Assembly (NCBI RefSeq): GCF_000002995.4
Contig: NW_025062476.1
Span: 3,033,001 to 3,097,000, forward strand
Reading direction: 5' to 3'
DNA: 64,000 nucleotides
Origin: Brugia malayi
Lineage: Eukaryota; Nematoda; Chromadorea; Rhabditida; Onchocercidae
Numbering within the stretch: the first letter of the stretch is position 1; every line of letters starts with the position of its first letter. Below are positions 24,914 through 37,700 of this stretch, in pieces. A program made the translations under genes and the position numbers. Under the pieces are notes generated by a model. That model worked only from the letters and a program-made list of their open reading frames with translations. It searched no databases and was not told the origin of the DNA.

Positions 24914-27900
24914 AGCGTTGAGCGTATGTTATACACTATAGTGAGCACTAAAATTTCCCAATTTTCCTTTTTCAATAGATGATAGCAACGGAGGTCATCG
25001 TTATCCTGTTTTTCGAAATATGCAGGTGGATGAAGGATGGAAGTTCCGATGTAATCGTTCTTTCCAATCCCTGATAAAAGGCGGAGTTTTAAAGTGGAGA
25101 AAGACGGTAAAAAAGATTGCTAGAAAGGAGAAAGAGAGAAAGGAGTTCTTGAACTGGATATATCAAAATCAGGATTCCAAACTTTATCAAATTCTGAGAA
25201 AGGAAATTGGAAAAGGTGGGACACTGTCATCATTCCAACAATAATGACAGAAAAATTTTTATCAATTTACAGCGAATAATTTAACGTATTAATTTGTATA
25301 TTAATTAATATTGAATTATCAATTTAACGATTTTTGGGGAGTAATTTTCTTTCTTTCATATTGCGACTGATTCAAAAGGTCAGATGCTTATTTCAGAAAT
25401 ACATTTGCAAAGAAGGAATATAAGAAAAAAAAAAAGCAAAAAAAGCAAAAATTGTCATTCGATGTCAAATCAAAGGATTTGATTTGACTTTTGCGGGGAT
25501 TTTGAAGTTTTATAGAAAGGGAAAGTAATTTGGTTGATCACTTCTAGTTTAACTTGAACTATAAACAAAGCATTCGTGTCACTTTCTCTTTTCTAATGCA
25601 ATTTTATGCTTTTATCTTTTCATTCAATCCTTTGTGACTCTTTTATTCACTCATTTGTATATGTATAAATTCAAATCATAAAAAATATAAAAGTGGAAAA
25701 TTTCAGTGGTTGAAAATTTAAATTGAAATTCTTCATGGATGAATTCAACAAGGGAGCATTTGATCTGATTTTACTTTTGATAAAACTAGCTTCTTTTTGA
25801 CATAGACTGTAAGTATATTATTCGAATATTATTTGTTTAGTAAATTTTAAACTTTAGATCATTTTTAAAATAAATCTTTAGACAGTCAGAAAAATGATCA
25901 ATCAATCTGTATTGTCAATCCAATATAAGATCAATCCAAAAAGTTGTACATTGATTTTCTGACTCATTCTTCATTTATCTGTTTACTTTGATCAGCTAAC
26001 ATTTCAATTTTCCATTTCTTCTCATATTGTATTTGTTCATCTTCATATAATTTCGTTTTTAAATTTTAACTCAAATTTTGACGAAATAATTTATAGAGAA
26101 AATAGCAGAGACTAGCTAAATTTAATAATTACTAAGTTTGTTTTAAATCAAAATTTGAAACATTTGAATTACTAATATTGAGATAAAGATAAAATAAATA
26201 TGATGTATATTTTTTATTTCATACAATCATAAATCATTTCTTTTCTCTGTTTTAATTTAAATTTATTTTATTCATCTTTTCTAACACCATATTCTCATCA
26301 GTTAGATATTTCACAGTGTTGCATATTCATTTAAAATTAATCTTTCAAAATTTCTTTTTCTCGCAATTGTGTCATATCAAATGTCATTTCATCATTCTAT
26401 AAAATTATGAAAGTGATAAAGTGATTCAATATTATGAATAATTCAGGAAAGCGATAATTTATGCAACATTTTAAAAATTGTTCAATTAAAGTTCAAAGGG
26501 CAATAATAGACAATGTTAGTGGAGAGGAGATGAGGAGAAGAAATTTTGTTTGAAAAAAAGATGACCTGAAATAATTGTGGTACTAGAATTGTAACGCAGG
26601 AACAATGTAATTACTTTTTTGTGAAATTGTAGAAATTTGATTGATAATCTAAAAATTTTTAGAATGATTTTTTTTTTAATTACAATTTGTGTATTTCACT
26701 AACAACCTGGTAATGATAATTCAATTTCAGTTTCAAATTCAAAAAAAAAAAAAATTTTAAATAACAGTAAATTAAAATTTAATTTTAAAAAATATAATTC
26801 TTTTTCAAAAATTCCAGTAATTTCAATAATTTAATAATCATATTTAGTCGAAATAATCAATCTTTGTAAATAATTATTGCTTTGTTTTTTTTTTTTTTCA
26901 TTTTTTAAATTTATCAGCAACAATGCTAGGTTATATTTCCTCGAGAATGATTTAGACCGAGAATTTTGTATCAATGCACTATCAAAAAATACATTCTAAA
27001 ATTATTTCATATATATTTTAAAATTCCTTAATGATTTCTTTGAATTCATTTGTGTATAATTGTTCTGTTAAAATTTTTATCAAATTCTATTTTTTACTTA
27101 AATATTTCCCAAACAAAAAAAAAAAAAAAAAAAGGAATTGCTATTCAGCAAATTTACAATTTTAAAAGTGCAAAGAATTGTAATTAAAACAAAAATGGTA
27201 AATGGTTTCACCTAAATTGTCATCCATTGTCAACCAGTAAAAAGGTAAAAAATAAAAAGAACCAATAATTTTCATTTTTATTTCTCATTGCTTCGTTTTC
27301 ATCAATTTGAAAATAAAACACTTTGTTTTTTTTTTTTTTTTTCCTTTCATTAAAATTTATCAAAAAACAATGAACTAAAAAAAAAAAAAAAAAAAAGAAA
27401 TTTCTGTTTCGAATGTTTCTTGTTTGATTAGTATGTTTTTTTTTTTTTTTTTCTGAACAATGATAACAACAAATTTTAACACTAAAAAAGATTTGATATT
27501 TTCGTTTTCGTTTTCGTTTCTTTTTTTTTGTCCGAAAAAAAAGTTTTGTAAAATACTAATTTTAAATTGAAATTAATGGTTGAAAAGAAAATGAAAATTT
27601 TGAATTTTTTGTTAAAGTAATACTTCGCTTTTTTTTTTTTTTTTTACTTGACAACAATTTTAGAATTTTTCAAAATTTAATGCATTTTATAATTTTATTT
27701 TGTGGCATTTATAATTGAGAATATTTTAAGTAATTTCGGCATTTTTTTTTTTCATTTTATTTAGAATTAGGAAATGAATATGGGATGAATTCTGGCAAAT
27801 AATTTTAACTTTGCCATTAATCGATCTATCTTTTCGATCTAAACAGAGATGATGAACCTTTGACCTTCCACATTGAGAATATGTGATAATAAAATAAAAA

Positions 27901-30900
27901 GTAATATAGAAAATTCATTTCAATATATTGCATTTATCAATTTAAGCAAACGAAGTCATAAAATGATAATACATAAATTTAAATATAAAATGAAATTGAA
28001 TAACTTGAATTAAATATTAGGTAAGTTACCCAAAGGATTATTTCGGATGTGTGATAAGTTAAGTATTTCAACAATGTCTTTATTAATGCGTATTTAAATA
28101 TAAAATGACGTGTAAAAACAGTTTAAAAATGAATAATACCTTTCTTATTAATTTATTATTTTCGAAAAATAATTTATCCATTGCATCTTTTTATTTAACA
28201 AAGAGAAAAGAATAAATTCAAAGTTATAAATTTTTTTTTAGAAAAATTTTGAAGTAAAATTAGGATTCACTTCTTTTTTTTTTTTCCTTCGTCTGATAAG
28301 AAATAATGACAATAATAAAACTTTGAATTTTTTAAAAAAAAATAACTCATCCGATTAAAAAAAAAAAAAAGAAGACAAAAGGAAAATTTTCCACAATTGT
28401 AGAAATTATAATGAATAAAGATATTGATTACTGATTATTGATTACTGATTATTGATTATTGATAGTAATTGGTGGAATAATTTGGTGATTAAATTGATCA
28501 GAATTTGTTTTAATTGGAAATTGCATAGATTATTGGACAATAAAAAAAGATAATCACATAAAACATACAAAACAGAAATGTGATTGGAAATTTTGATAAT
28601 TTAGAAATTCATTTTGTTTTTTTTTTTCTTTTTTAAATTTTGTCACTCGGAAGAAAATAGAAGAGAAATGAATTAAAAATTTTGATGAGATAAAGTAAAG
28701 GCAAAGATATGTACAAAAACAAATAAGCAAATAAGCCATTTTACTGGTACAATTATTATTTTAAAATGGTTGTCATCTCAGATTGAATTACATTTAAGTA
28801 TGAATTTTTTTCAATAATTTTATTTGCAAAATTATATAATTGAAAGTAAATTTTTTTTTTAATATGTGTAATTCAAAATATTATAGGTTTAAAAAACAAA
28901 AAAAAAAAGAAAAATTGAATCATTTAAGAATAATATAAAATGAAGAACATTGGATTTGCTCGAATATTTCGAATTTCAGTCCCAGTTTTTATCTAAAATT
29001 CATTGGTAATAAATTTCAGTGTTCTGTTTGAAATCAAATAATTGAAATTCATTTGACACAGCATGATGTAACACAAATCCAACGTATGTCACCGATTGTG
29101 ATACCGGATTAGACGGTCAGGTATGTTGAGATGTGACCTGTATGTGACCGGTATACAACCGGTATCATGTTAGTTAGTTTTTAACATCAAAAACTTTTGA
29201 AATATTATTCTTTGTAAACTTATCTCTCATTCAAGATGTTTTAGTATAATTATTTTACTGAGATTGATGAAAAGTGATTCAACAATGCTGAATGTTTGTT
29301 TTAATGAAGCACAAAAACTATGCAATAAATCTTTTTTAGCAAAATTTCTACTAAAAGTTTTAAAAATAATTTTTAAAAGTAATTTTGAAATGAACAGGTA
29401 ATACTAATATTAATACACAACGAATGCAAAGTAATTAATATTAGACTAATAGCAGTTGAATTAATTATATGAATTTAAAAATCAACAATGTTACATTTAA
29501 AGTATACGATACGGTTATACCAAATTAAAACTAAGCATTGATCAATTAATCTTACATTTTAATTTGAATACTTTGACCTTTGACTCTTACTTTGACCTCT
29601 GACTCTCAATTTTCTTTGTTTTTTTTTTTTCAATTTAACATGTCTGATCATTTCATCTTTAACATATGAGATTCTTTGAGTTTTCAAATAATTTTAGCTT
29701 TTTCTTTATTATCCGAAATATCCGAAAGAAAAAAAAAATGTTAAAATTCTTAGATTAAATCTAATAAACATTGTTCAAAAATGGGCAGATCACAACATAC
29801 CAAAAGTATACTTTTATGGCGATATTGTCAAATAGTTGGATATTATTTAAAAATTTATACTTGCAATTAATTAGAGAATAAATACTTAAAATTTTTAAAA
29901 ATCAGAAAAATTTAATTTACTAGAACAATTTTGATTCATTTTTACTTAGAATTTCTGATAACATGGAAAAATAAGAAATAAACATTTGGTATTTAATATT
30001 TATATTTACTTAAACTTTATACTTATGTTTTTTCCAACTGCTATTGTCATATTAATTTGAAATTATCAATGATAAAGTCAAACTTTTGTAGGAAAATTAA
30101 GTTATTTTTGATATTATAGCAACATTTATCATTCGAACGAAATATCACAATCAGAAATTATTTCAAGAAGTTTCACAATTTCAAGATTTTATCATTCAGA
30201 CAATAAATATTAAATTAAATATATCACAAATTAGTCATTATGTTTTACATATTTGATAATTCTTAAAGCATTACAGAACAAATTACTACCATTATGGAAG
30301 TAAAACTTAGGATGAAGAAAGAAATGGATGGAACCAGTCTTTTACTTCTTGAAATTAACTTCCGCAAAGGATGATAATTCGTTTCTATTGTTGTTGTTTA
30401 CCAAAACTTATATTTATCTTTGATTAATGATTTTAATTCTTAATTAAAATAGAAAACATACCAACAGTGCTACTACCATTTCCGCTTTTGACATATCAAT
30501 ATTTTTTGATTATACAAATCGATGAAATTGTGCATTATCATTGATAGTAAGTCTTTCATGGGTTACAAATATGCTTTTTACATAAATTTAAAAATCAAAT
30601 CAACTTCTTGTTGAAATGAAATTGTACAAATTGATCAAAAATAATTTCATAAATTTCGTGTCCAATTTTTGAATTATTATTTTTGGTTTTCTCAATAATT
30701 ATTTGTCAATAACCCAAAATTTGCACATTTTTATTTAAAATATTGTCATTTGAATGAGCCAAGTTCAATCTGAATGTGTCCAAAAAATATAGCAATAATT
30801 TGGTTCAATTTTAATGATTTAAAATGCTTGTAAAATATGAAATAATCATTAATTACTGGTTTAGTTAATTGATAACTGGACACTCAACGATATCATAGTT

Positions 30901-33800
30901 TATGATTAAAGTTAAAAATTTTATTTTTTATTAAATACTTTTAATAAGCAGTAAAAATATTCTTGAAATTATTATTTTATAAAATTTTTTGCTAAAGAAA
31001 TCATTTAAGAAATGAAAAGAAACCTTTTAAAAATTTTCATACAATAGCATTTAACGATTTTGTGTTGATTCAATTGTTGATATTTTGATTTCAAATTGTG
31101 ATAGAGAATTTATCGATAAATTAACCTAGCAAGTATAATAGTAAGTAATAGTTAATTATTGTTTTCAATTTTATAAGCATGTAAAATTATAAAAGTTAAT
31201 AAATTTTTACTATAATTGCAGCTGTAAAGATGAAATTATTGTTAGCATAACGAAAGAAATAAATGAAATTTTAGAGTTGAAATTTGAGGAATTGATCTAA
31301 TTCTCGAGAATAAGGATGAACAGTAAACTACACGAATCCAATTTAAACGACAACCAATCAACTAATCAAAGTGATTTGAGAAAAAATAAATAAAAAAACA
31401 ATCATAAACCCGGAAAAAAGAATCTTTTTAAACACTTTGGAACTTTAAAATTGTTTACTTTCTGACCTTCGAACTGTTCCTAAAATGACCTTTCTAGCTA
31501 TAAAGAAATGTTTAGAAATACATTCGGCTTTTTGTAATCTATTGAAAGTGTTTGATCATTTCATTCTAAACTTTTTTTTTCTCAAATGATGAAAACATGA
31601 TTAAATTTTTTTTTTTTTTCAAAAGCATTTAAAAGTTAGTAAAAGTTAATAGCATTAAATCTTACCCAAAGACTAAAGAAAAAAAAAAAACATAGTTAAC
31701 TACAAGTATTCTTACTTTCAAAACATTTCAAAATTTCTATTAAATTTTTTTTTCCATTCTCATGCCATTGTATTCATTGAAATTTTGCTATTTCAAAAGA
31801 ATTTCAAGTTGACAAACTATGTTTAACCTCTTCAAACTGAAATGTATCCGTTTTTGCTTCCTTTGTTAACCTTTCTCCGTATAACCATATTGGTGATTTG
31901 CACACCTATCTTTGTCACTTTGATGATCACTATATCACTTTGACCGATAACAGCAATATTTCAAATACTTGAATAAATTTGTACTTTTCCTTTTTTTTTT
32001 TTTTTTTTTTTCTTGCATTTTCAACAATTAGATGCTTCTCCAACTATCGCAATTAAAATATAAATAAATTAAAATGATTATTTTTCAATCATGATTACAT
32101 ACAAGAATTCTTTTTTCCAAAATTATTACTTTTCCAAAAAAATTGTTATGAATTCAGAGAAAAAAATAGGTTATCAGTGAATTTTAATTTTTTTTTTTAA
32201 ATTATGAACTTTCATGCAGTTAAGTAGTTTTCTTTTTTTTTCTTCAATGAACAGGAAAAATAGATTAGAGAGAGAGAGAGAGGGAGAGAGAAAGTTACGG
32301 TGAAGATGGATAAATTTTAAGACGAGAAGAGAAGGTGAAAATGAAGATAAAGGTAAGACAATAACCAGGAATTCGACATATTTGCAGGGACAATTATAAC
32401 AATAATGGGATTTATGGGTCGTGAATATTTCAATTTCTACAACTTTGTTGTCATCCTTTCCTACCTACCCAACCCACACCTCTCTTACAATCTTTTTCCC
32501 CAAATCTGCCATAATAATTTATGGGGGGGTAAATCTGACATTTTTATCTTTCAATTCTTTCACATATAAATATCAGATAACCGATGTTGTTGAAGTGATA
32601 ATGATTAATTAAAGGTGAATAAATATATTAACAATAATAATTTTTTGCAATATTAACAATCATTTTGTTATGATAAAACAAATTTTCATATTTAATGAGA
32701 AAATTTTTCCAAAATTTGATTGCTTCAAATGATATTTGTAAAATTACAATAATTTTAAGCAAACTTAAAAAGATGAATTGAGAAGATAGAATTGAAAATT
32801 GAAATAAATTAACTAAAATGCAAGTGTCAATTATTTATGAAGAAAAAAATCACATTATTCTAAGAATTAAGAAATAAGGAAAGTGATTGGTAGTAAAAAA
32901 AAAAAAATACATTCAAAAAAAAAATTATGCCAAAATTTTTATTTCTATAATTGCTTACTTTAGTATTCAAAAATCTAACTTATTCAAATTTTTTTTTTTT
33001 TTTTGATAACAATTATTTTAGATTTTTTTTTACTTTAAATTAACATATGTAATGAAGTAAGTTTTATTGGAATCACAAAAGAATGTTAATAAAATTAACA
33101 ATGATACTAAATTATATGGAAATTGTAAACAAAGTGATGTGACAATTTAAAATGCAAATAAACTTCCTTTCTTTTTACTAAATTTTATTAAACTTAAATA
33201 TCTTGCAAAAAACATTCATCAATAAATAGCTACAGGAGAAATGATAATAAATTTAATATCGATCGTTATCACATCGACTATATTTATTAAAAACGATTGC
33301 ACATGTGCAAGAAGAAGAAAGAATGAAAGAATTTTAGAAAATTAAACATTTCAGTACGAGTAGAACTTTAATCATAAATCTAAGGCTCTTTTGCTGCAAA
33401 AATTTTAAGGCTAATATTCAAACTGTAAATTTCTGAATATTTTACAGTGCTAATAATAATAATCAAATAATATATTCCATTATTTATTATATTCAATGAT
33501 AATTTATGTTTGTTAGCAAAATCGACTAATTGTTGTTATCTTTTGATAGATGTTCGACGAATTTTCCCATTCATGAATTTTAGAAATTAAAATTTTTGTC
33601 TAAGATTGGGTTACCAATATCTTCCTTTCTGTAATGTTGCATCACGTTCCAGTGTAGCGTACGTGTAACTTTGTACGTGAAAGGTCATCACGGACCTGTT
33701 ATTGCTTTAATTCATGCGCCTAAACACCGTTTGTCCCTCTAAGAAATTCTCTAGAGAAAATTATAAAATCACTACTTAGTAGGCTAAAATATTATCTATT
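24914..33800. other. Gene desert rich in A/T homopolymers
   Basis: About 9 kb with no recognisable gene. From 26.6 to 28.4 kb there are many A or T runs of 10-18 bases, with further runs near 31595, 31990 and 32990. A repeated TGATTATTGATTAC-like stretch lies at about 28425-28465, a GA microsatellite at about 32266-32294, and a small GC-richer patch with two ACCGGTAT words at about 29085-29165. The plus frame at 25020-25244 (74 codons, Lys/Arg-rich) has no recognisable domain and was not called. Confidence 0.5.
32266..32294. repeat. GA microsatellite
   Basis: A (GA)n run with one GGGA interruption. Confidence 0.9.
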
Positions 33801-33869
33801 ATTGGAATAAACTAAACAGATTGTCCCATCATCAGCTGTATCACACCAACACGGAATCAGGAAAGAACT

Positions 33870-34165
33870 CTCAATCTGTCGATATCATAATGGTATCCGG
33901 ATCAGGTCACTTTTTCCATCTAATCCCGAGGAAATTAAGTCGTATACAATACATAACATCTGATAAGACTGGAATACTTACTGATAAAATTGCTGGTAAA
34001 ATATTTATTGGTTTACAAAAATTGAAGATTACCTGTGTTATCTACTCATGAAGTTTCCTTTCTCAGAAAATTTATGATAAATGGACAAAGAGATACGATT
34101 CATTAAGTTTACAAATGGAACTTAAAACAAATAATGAATTGACAAAATGATAGAGTTCGTTCTTG
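33870..34165 (+). pseudogene. Possible relic of a P4-type (flippase) P-type ATPase
   Basis: A plus-strand frame contains IPRKLSRIQYITSDKTGI followed by LTDK. This resembles the phosphorylation site of P4-ATPases of the ATP9/Neo1 group (IPxxLxRIxYxxxDKTGTLTxN), with the invariant second Thr of DKTGTLT changed to Ile. After an in-frame stop (about 34051) another short frame reads SQKIYDKWTKRYDSLSLQ. It weakly recalls the conserved FxEWxxKYxxAS helix later in flippases. No flanking domains, usable splice pattern or full-length frame was found. Functional P-type ATPases have about 1,000 residues or more, so this can only be a fragment, or chance similarity. Confidence 0.35.
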
Positions 34166-36380
34166 AAAAATATTAAAAAAATTTTTACTAATTTTAGAAT
34201 ATTAGGCATTCAAATACATGGTCAGTACAAAGAAAAGATTTTGAAAGAGTGATTACAAATGCATTTTAGATGAATCAATGTCGACAGATCAGATTACACT
34301 GATATACCGCGAAACCCCGGTCAAATTTTTGATATCTTTTGCTTGCTTACTATAAACAAATCATAGTCATAGCTGATAATTTCGGATAAATAATTTATTA
34401 TTAAACATTTTGTTGCTAAAGGTTAAAAGAAAGTATCTTATTTTTTAAACTCAAAATTTGTATTTAAATTACTGTCAATTAAATTTATTTAGCAACAATA
34501 ATTAATAAATAATAATAATAAATCACTCTTCTTACCGTTTCTATTTGGTTATGTATAAGATACAGCAGATTAATATATTTAAAAGTTCAATAATTTTTGA
34601 TATTAATGAAATCTTCAATAATAAATACTCCCATTTTTTTGTTTCATCTCACTGCAATATTACTAAATAATTTTCCTAAAATTTCCAAATTATAAATTTA
34701 AGATTCTCTGAACTTTGATATTACAAATTAAATTCAACATTTTTATTTATCAAATCTAATATCCAGATGATTAATATCAGAATTCTTCTAGAGCATCATT
34801 AATGAGACTATTTGAAATTGATTATTAACTTAAATTGCTAAAGTATATGGTGCATTTATGAAATGAATGCAAATAGCACTGATATGATCTAATCACATGC
34901 TGATTAATCTGCCCTTTGAACTGATAAGATGGAGTGATCACAAAATGAAAGTGCCATTCATGAAAAATATTTGTTAATTTTGACATTTGATAGTATTAAG
35001 AAATATTTACACAAAATGCTTCCCTCTATTTTATTAAATAAAAAAAACTTTTTTCTTGACTCTTTGCATATTTTAAAAAATAATTGCATCGTCTAATTTC
35101 TTTTTTTATTATTAGCTGGAAAAAGTTGATTATGCATTCAACGTTTGTTAATTAATTTACAAATGCTATTGAAATTAATTATTCATGCAATATTAAAATG
35201 CTAAACAAATTATTATTCTAACATTAATCGCTTGTATGTATATATGTTACCATTACGAGTATCATTTAAGTATCATTAAAGTAAATTAAAGTAAATTTAA
35301 ATGGTAGTGTTTTATTGTGAGTGAAACTCAGATGATGCTACAAAATTTCTTTCCACTTTTTTTGCATTATTTTAGAACATTTTAAATCAGTATATTATTA
35401 AATGTTAGAGGTAACAATTAAAAAAAAAAAGAAAAGATTCGAAGATTAAAAAAAAAATACAAAAGTAAAATTCCTAAAGTGACAAAAAATAAAAAAAAAA
35501 AAGAAAAACAAACAAAAAATAAAAAAGGATCCATTTTAGAAGGATGAAATGTTTATCATCCATGTTTATCACATTTTATTGCTTATCACCATGAATACTT
35601 TATCATTCTTATCATTGCATAAGTAATCCACCATAAAATTTTATATGTTAAAAAGAATGCTTAAATATGAATGAAAGATAAAACTGAATAATAATTAATT
35701 AATTGCTACTTTTTCTATTCCTCAGAAAGCATTTCAATTCTCCACAAAATTTTATTAAATTTTCACACCGGAAATAAAAATTCACTTTATTAATTCATAA
35801 TTCTTGAAAGAATTCCAAGCTGTAAGCTTTATTAGTATATTATAAATTAAATAGATTCCAGTATGTGATGTGTGTGATGAATTCTTATGCAGCAGATACT
35901 AAGTAAATAATTATTATTTGTTTGGAATAAATAAATTTCATAAAGAATAATTTTTTGATTATTCAAATTAAATTTTGAGCAGCTCGAAAAAAAAATAGCA
36001 ATAAATCAAATTGATTTTAAAAAATAATAAGATTATTACCCTACCTGAACTCTCGAACTGCTCAAAATTTAATTTGCAAAAAGAAATATAACATAGAATA
36101 AAAAAAAATAACGAAATTAGGCATAATACAAACTATTTTTAAGTTCATTAAATTTTTGACATAAAAAAGTGAAATTAAAACAAAATTTACAAATTTTTAG
36201 CTAGTCGTTAGTAGCACTGGATTAATTTTCTCTGTATTTATGGCTAATTGAATTTTAATTTTATTTGAAAGTATAATTTAACTAATTAGTAAATGCTTGT
36301 GTTATCGGATTTTCTCTATAAAAGATAACTATAAATGATAAAACATAAAATGCGCACAGTCTTCTAGCACTGTTAGCCAA
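34166..36380. other. Intergenic, AT-rich, no gene seen
   Basis: Only A/T runs (a cluster at about 35420-35530) and short random frames. An imperfect inverted pair around the words GAGCAGCTCGA and TCGAACTGCTC lies near 35977 and 36053. Confidence 0.5.
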
Positions 36381-37700
36381 AGAAATTTCCTTGGATCATT
36401 TCTTTGAATCCGTAATCACTGAAAATCATTTTATTTAGACCCTTCAATTTGGCTATGATTGATACTTCTCTTTTAGTCTCATAGAAGTTCCTTTCTTGGC
36501 TCTTCGCTAAGAGTTTAGCTTTAGAACCTTTTTCGTCTTATTGCACTACGAATTGTCTTACTTCCACATTTATCTTTCTTTAATTAATATACCTTGTCTA
36601 ATAGCCATGGCATTAATTTAATTTCAGTGACAACTTCTAACCTTAAAATGCTTTAAATTCAATTGTCACAGAATTTTTTCCATTGTTTCAGTGATTACTT
36701 TCCATTTTCAAGCATTTCTTTTGGCTGAGCATAAATTCATTGTAAAAGTATAATTGAAAAGAATTTGCCATATTTTTCTTTTAAAACTTTTCTTCGGAGC
36801 TATTAGATCCTCTTCTTCAAGACAAGACATCAAGTAATTCAATTTCTATGTATTTGGAATATTTTTGGTATCTCTAAATTTTGTCACATCACTAACTGAG
36901 CTATGTCGTAGCATAGCTAATCGTTGGACATTAACTGATAGTCGTTGATATGCATTTTAAAGTTTTAACAGTTTCATTAGTATCATTTATAGTTGTGCTT
37001 CGAGTCTTTCCAGGGCCAATTTGCTTGATGTCATCCGTTCTACTTAATAGTATTTCGGTCCTGAATGCTTGTCATTTTCAATTTTCAGAATTTTTCCAAT
37101 TCTGAAGTGAAATTTACATTGGTTACATACACATGCTCTATTTGGACCAATTAATTTAATTGTAGTAGTAGATGTCCGGAATTTAATTTTTGATTCCTTT
37201 TAAATCAACTTTTAAAAAATTTAAAATTCGCTCATTTCCAGTAATTCTGAATTAGCCCTCAACCGGTGTTTCATATCAAACTGAGCTATCTTCAATTTTT
37301 ACTTCCCCATTTCAGTTAATTTTAATTGCAGTGATAATTCTTTGATGATAAAAGATAATTGTGACCCTTCTGTCGTTGAGGTTATAAGGGATTGAGGGCT
37401 ATTATCCCTCTACCCACCCTATATAAGGGTAAAGTTTCTTTTCTTTGTTTGAGGTGTAAAAGTTGAATTTTAATAGATATCGAACACTCTCTTACTTACA
37501 AAAAGTGTAACAGAAACATTTTGCCTTCGCTTTCTCCGTTATTTATTTCTCTAAAAGAAACCCATGAAAAGATTTATTCGAGTGTTAGTTGTGGGTAGGG
37601 CAAATGTCGCATTCGCTGTCCCAGTGGTGGGCGCAAAAGATATATTGTCTTCTCTTCTTTTTCCTTCGGGAGTTTTGTCTAAATTTAGACATTTTATTAT
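36380..37700 (-). mobile_element. Decayed BEL/Pao-type LTR retrotransposon (gag relic)
   Basis: No intact open frame exists, but minus-strand translation shows pieces typical of nematode BEL/Pao Gag. They are scattered over three frames with many stops. At about 36795-36875 the words NIPNT and KLNYLMSCLEEE appear; these recall the Gag stretch around FNYLxSxLxGxA. At about 36583-36612 there is PWLLDKVY, like the LPKWVLDKVY segment. At about 37606-37643 a CCHC-like knuckle remnant contains HHWDSEC, with the first Cys replaced by Tyr. The minus strand also has a TATATAGGG promoter-like word near 37425. The knuckle lies 5' of the Gag body, which is the wrong order for one element, so a rearrangement or two nested copies is likely. 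No pol or LTR pair was identified. Confidence 0.5.

Noticed and set aside
25020..25244. 74-codon Lys/Arg-rich plus frame
   Set aside because: No recognisable domain or splice context beyond an ATG. Just upstream of the cuticlin promoter; chance length is plausible.
29085..29165. GC-richer patch with repeated ACCGGTAT
   Set aside because: Two short words only; no tandem period, coding frame or longer palindrome.
33638..33740. GC-richer open stretch reading KGHHGPVIALIHAPKHR
   Set aside because: About 36 codons without splice sites or a recognisable family; not linked in phase to the ATPase-like relic.
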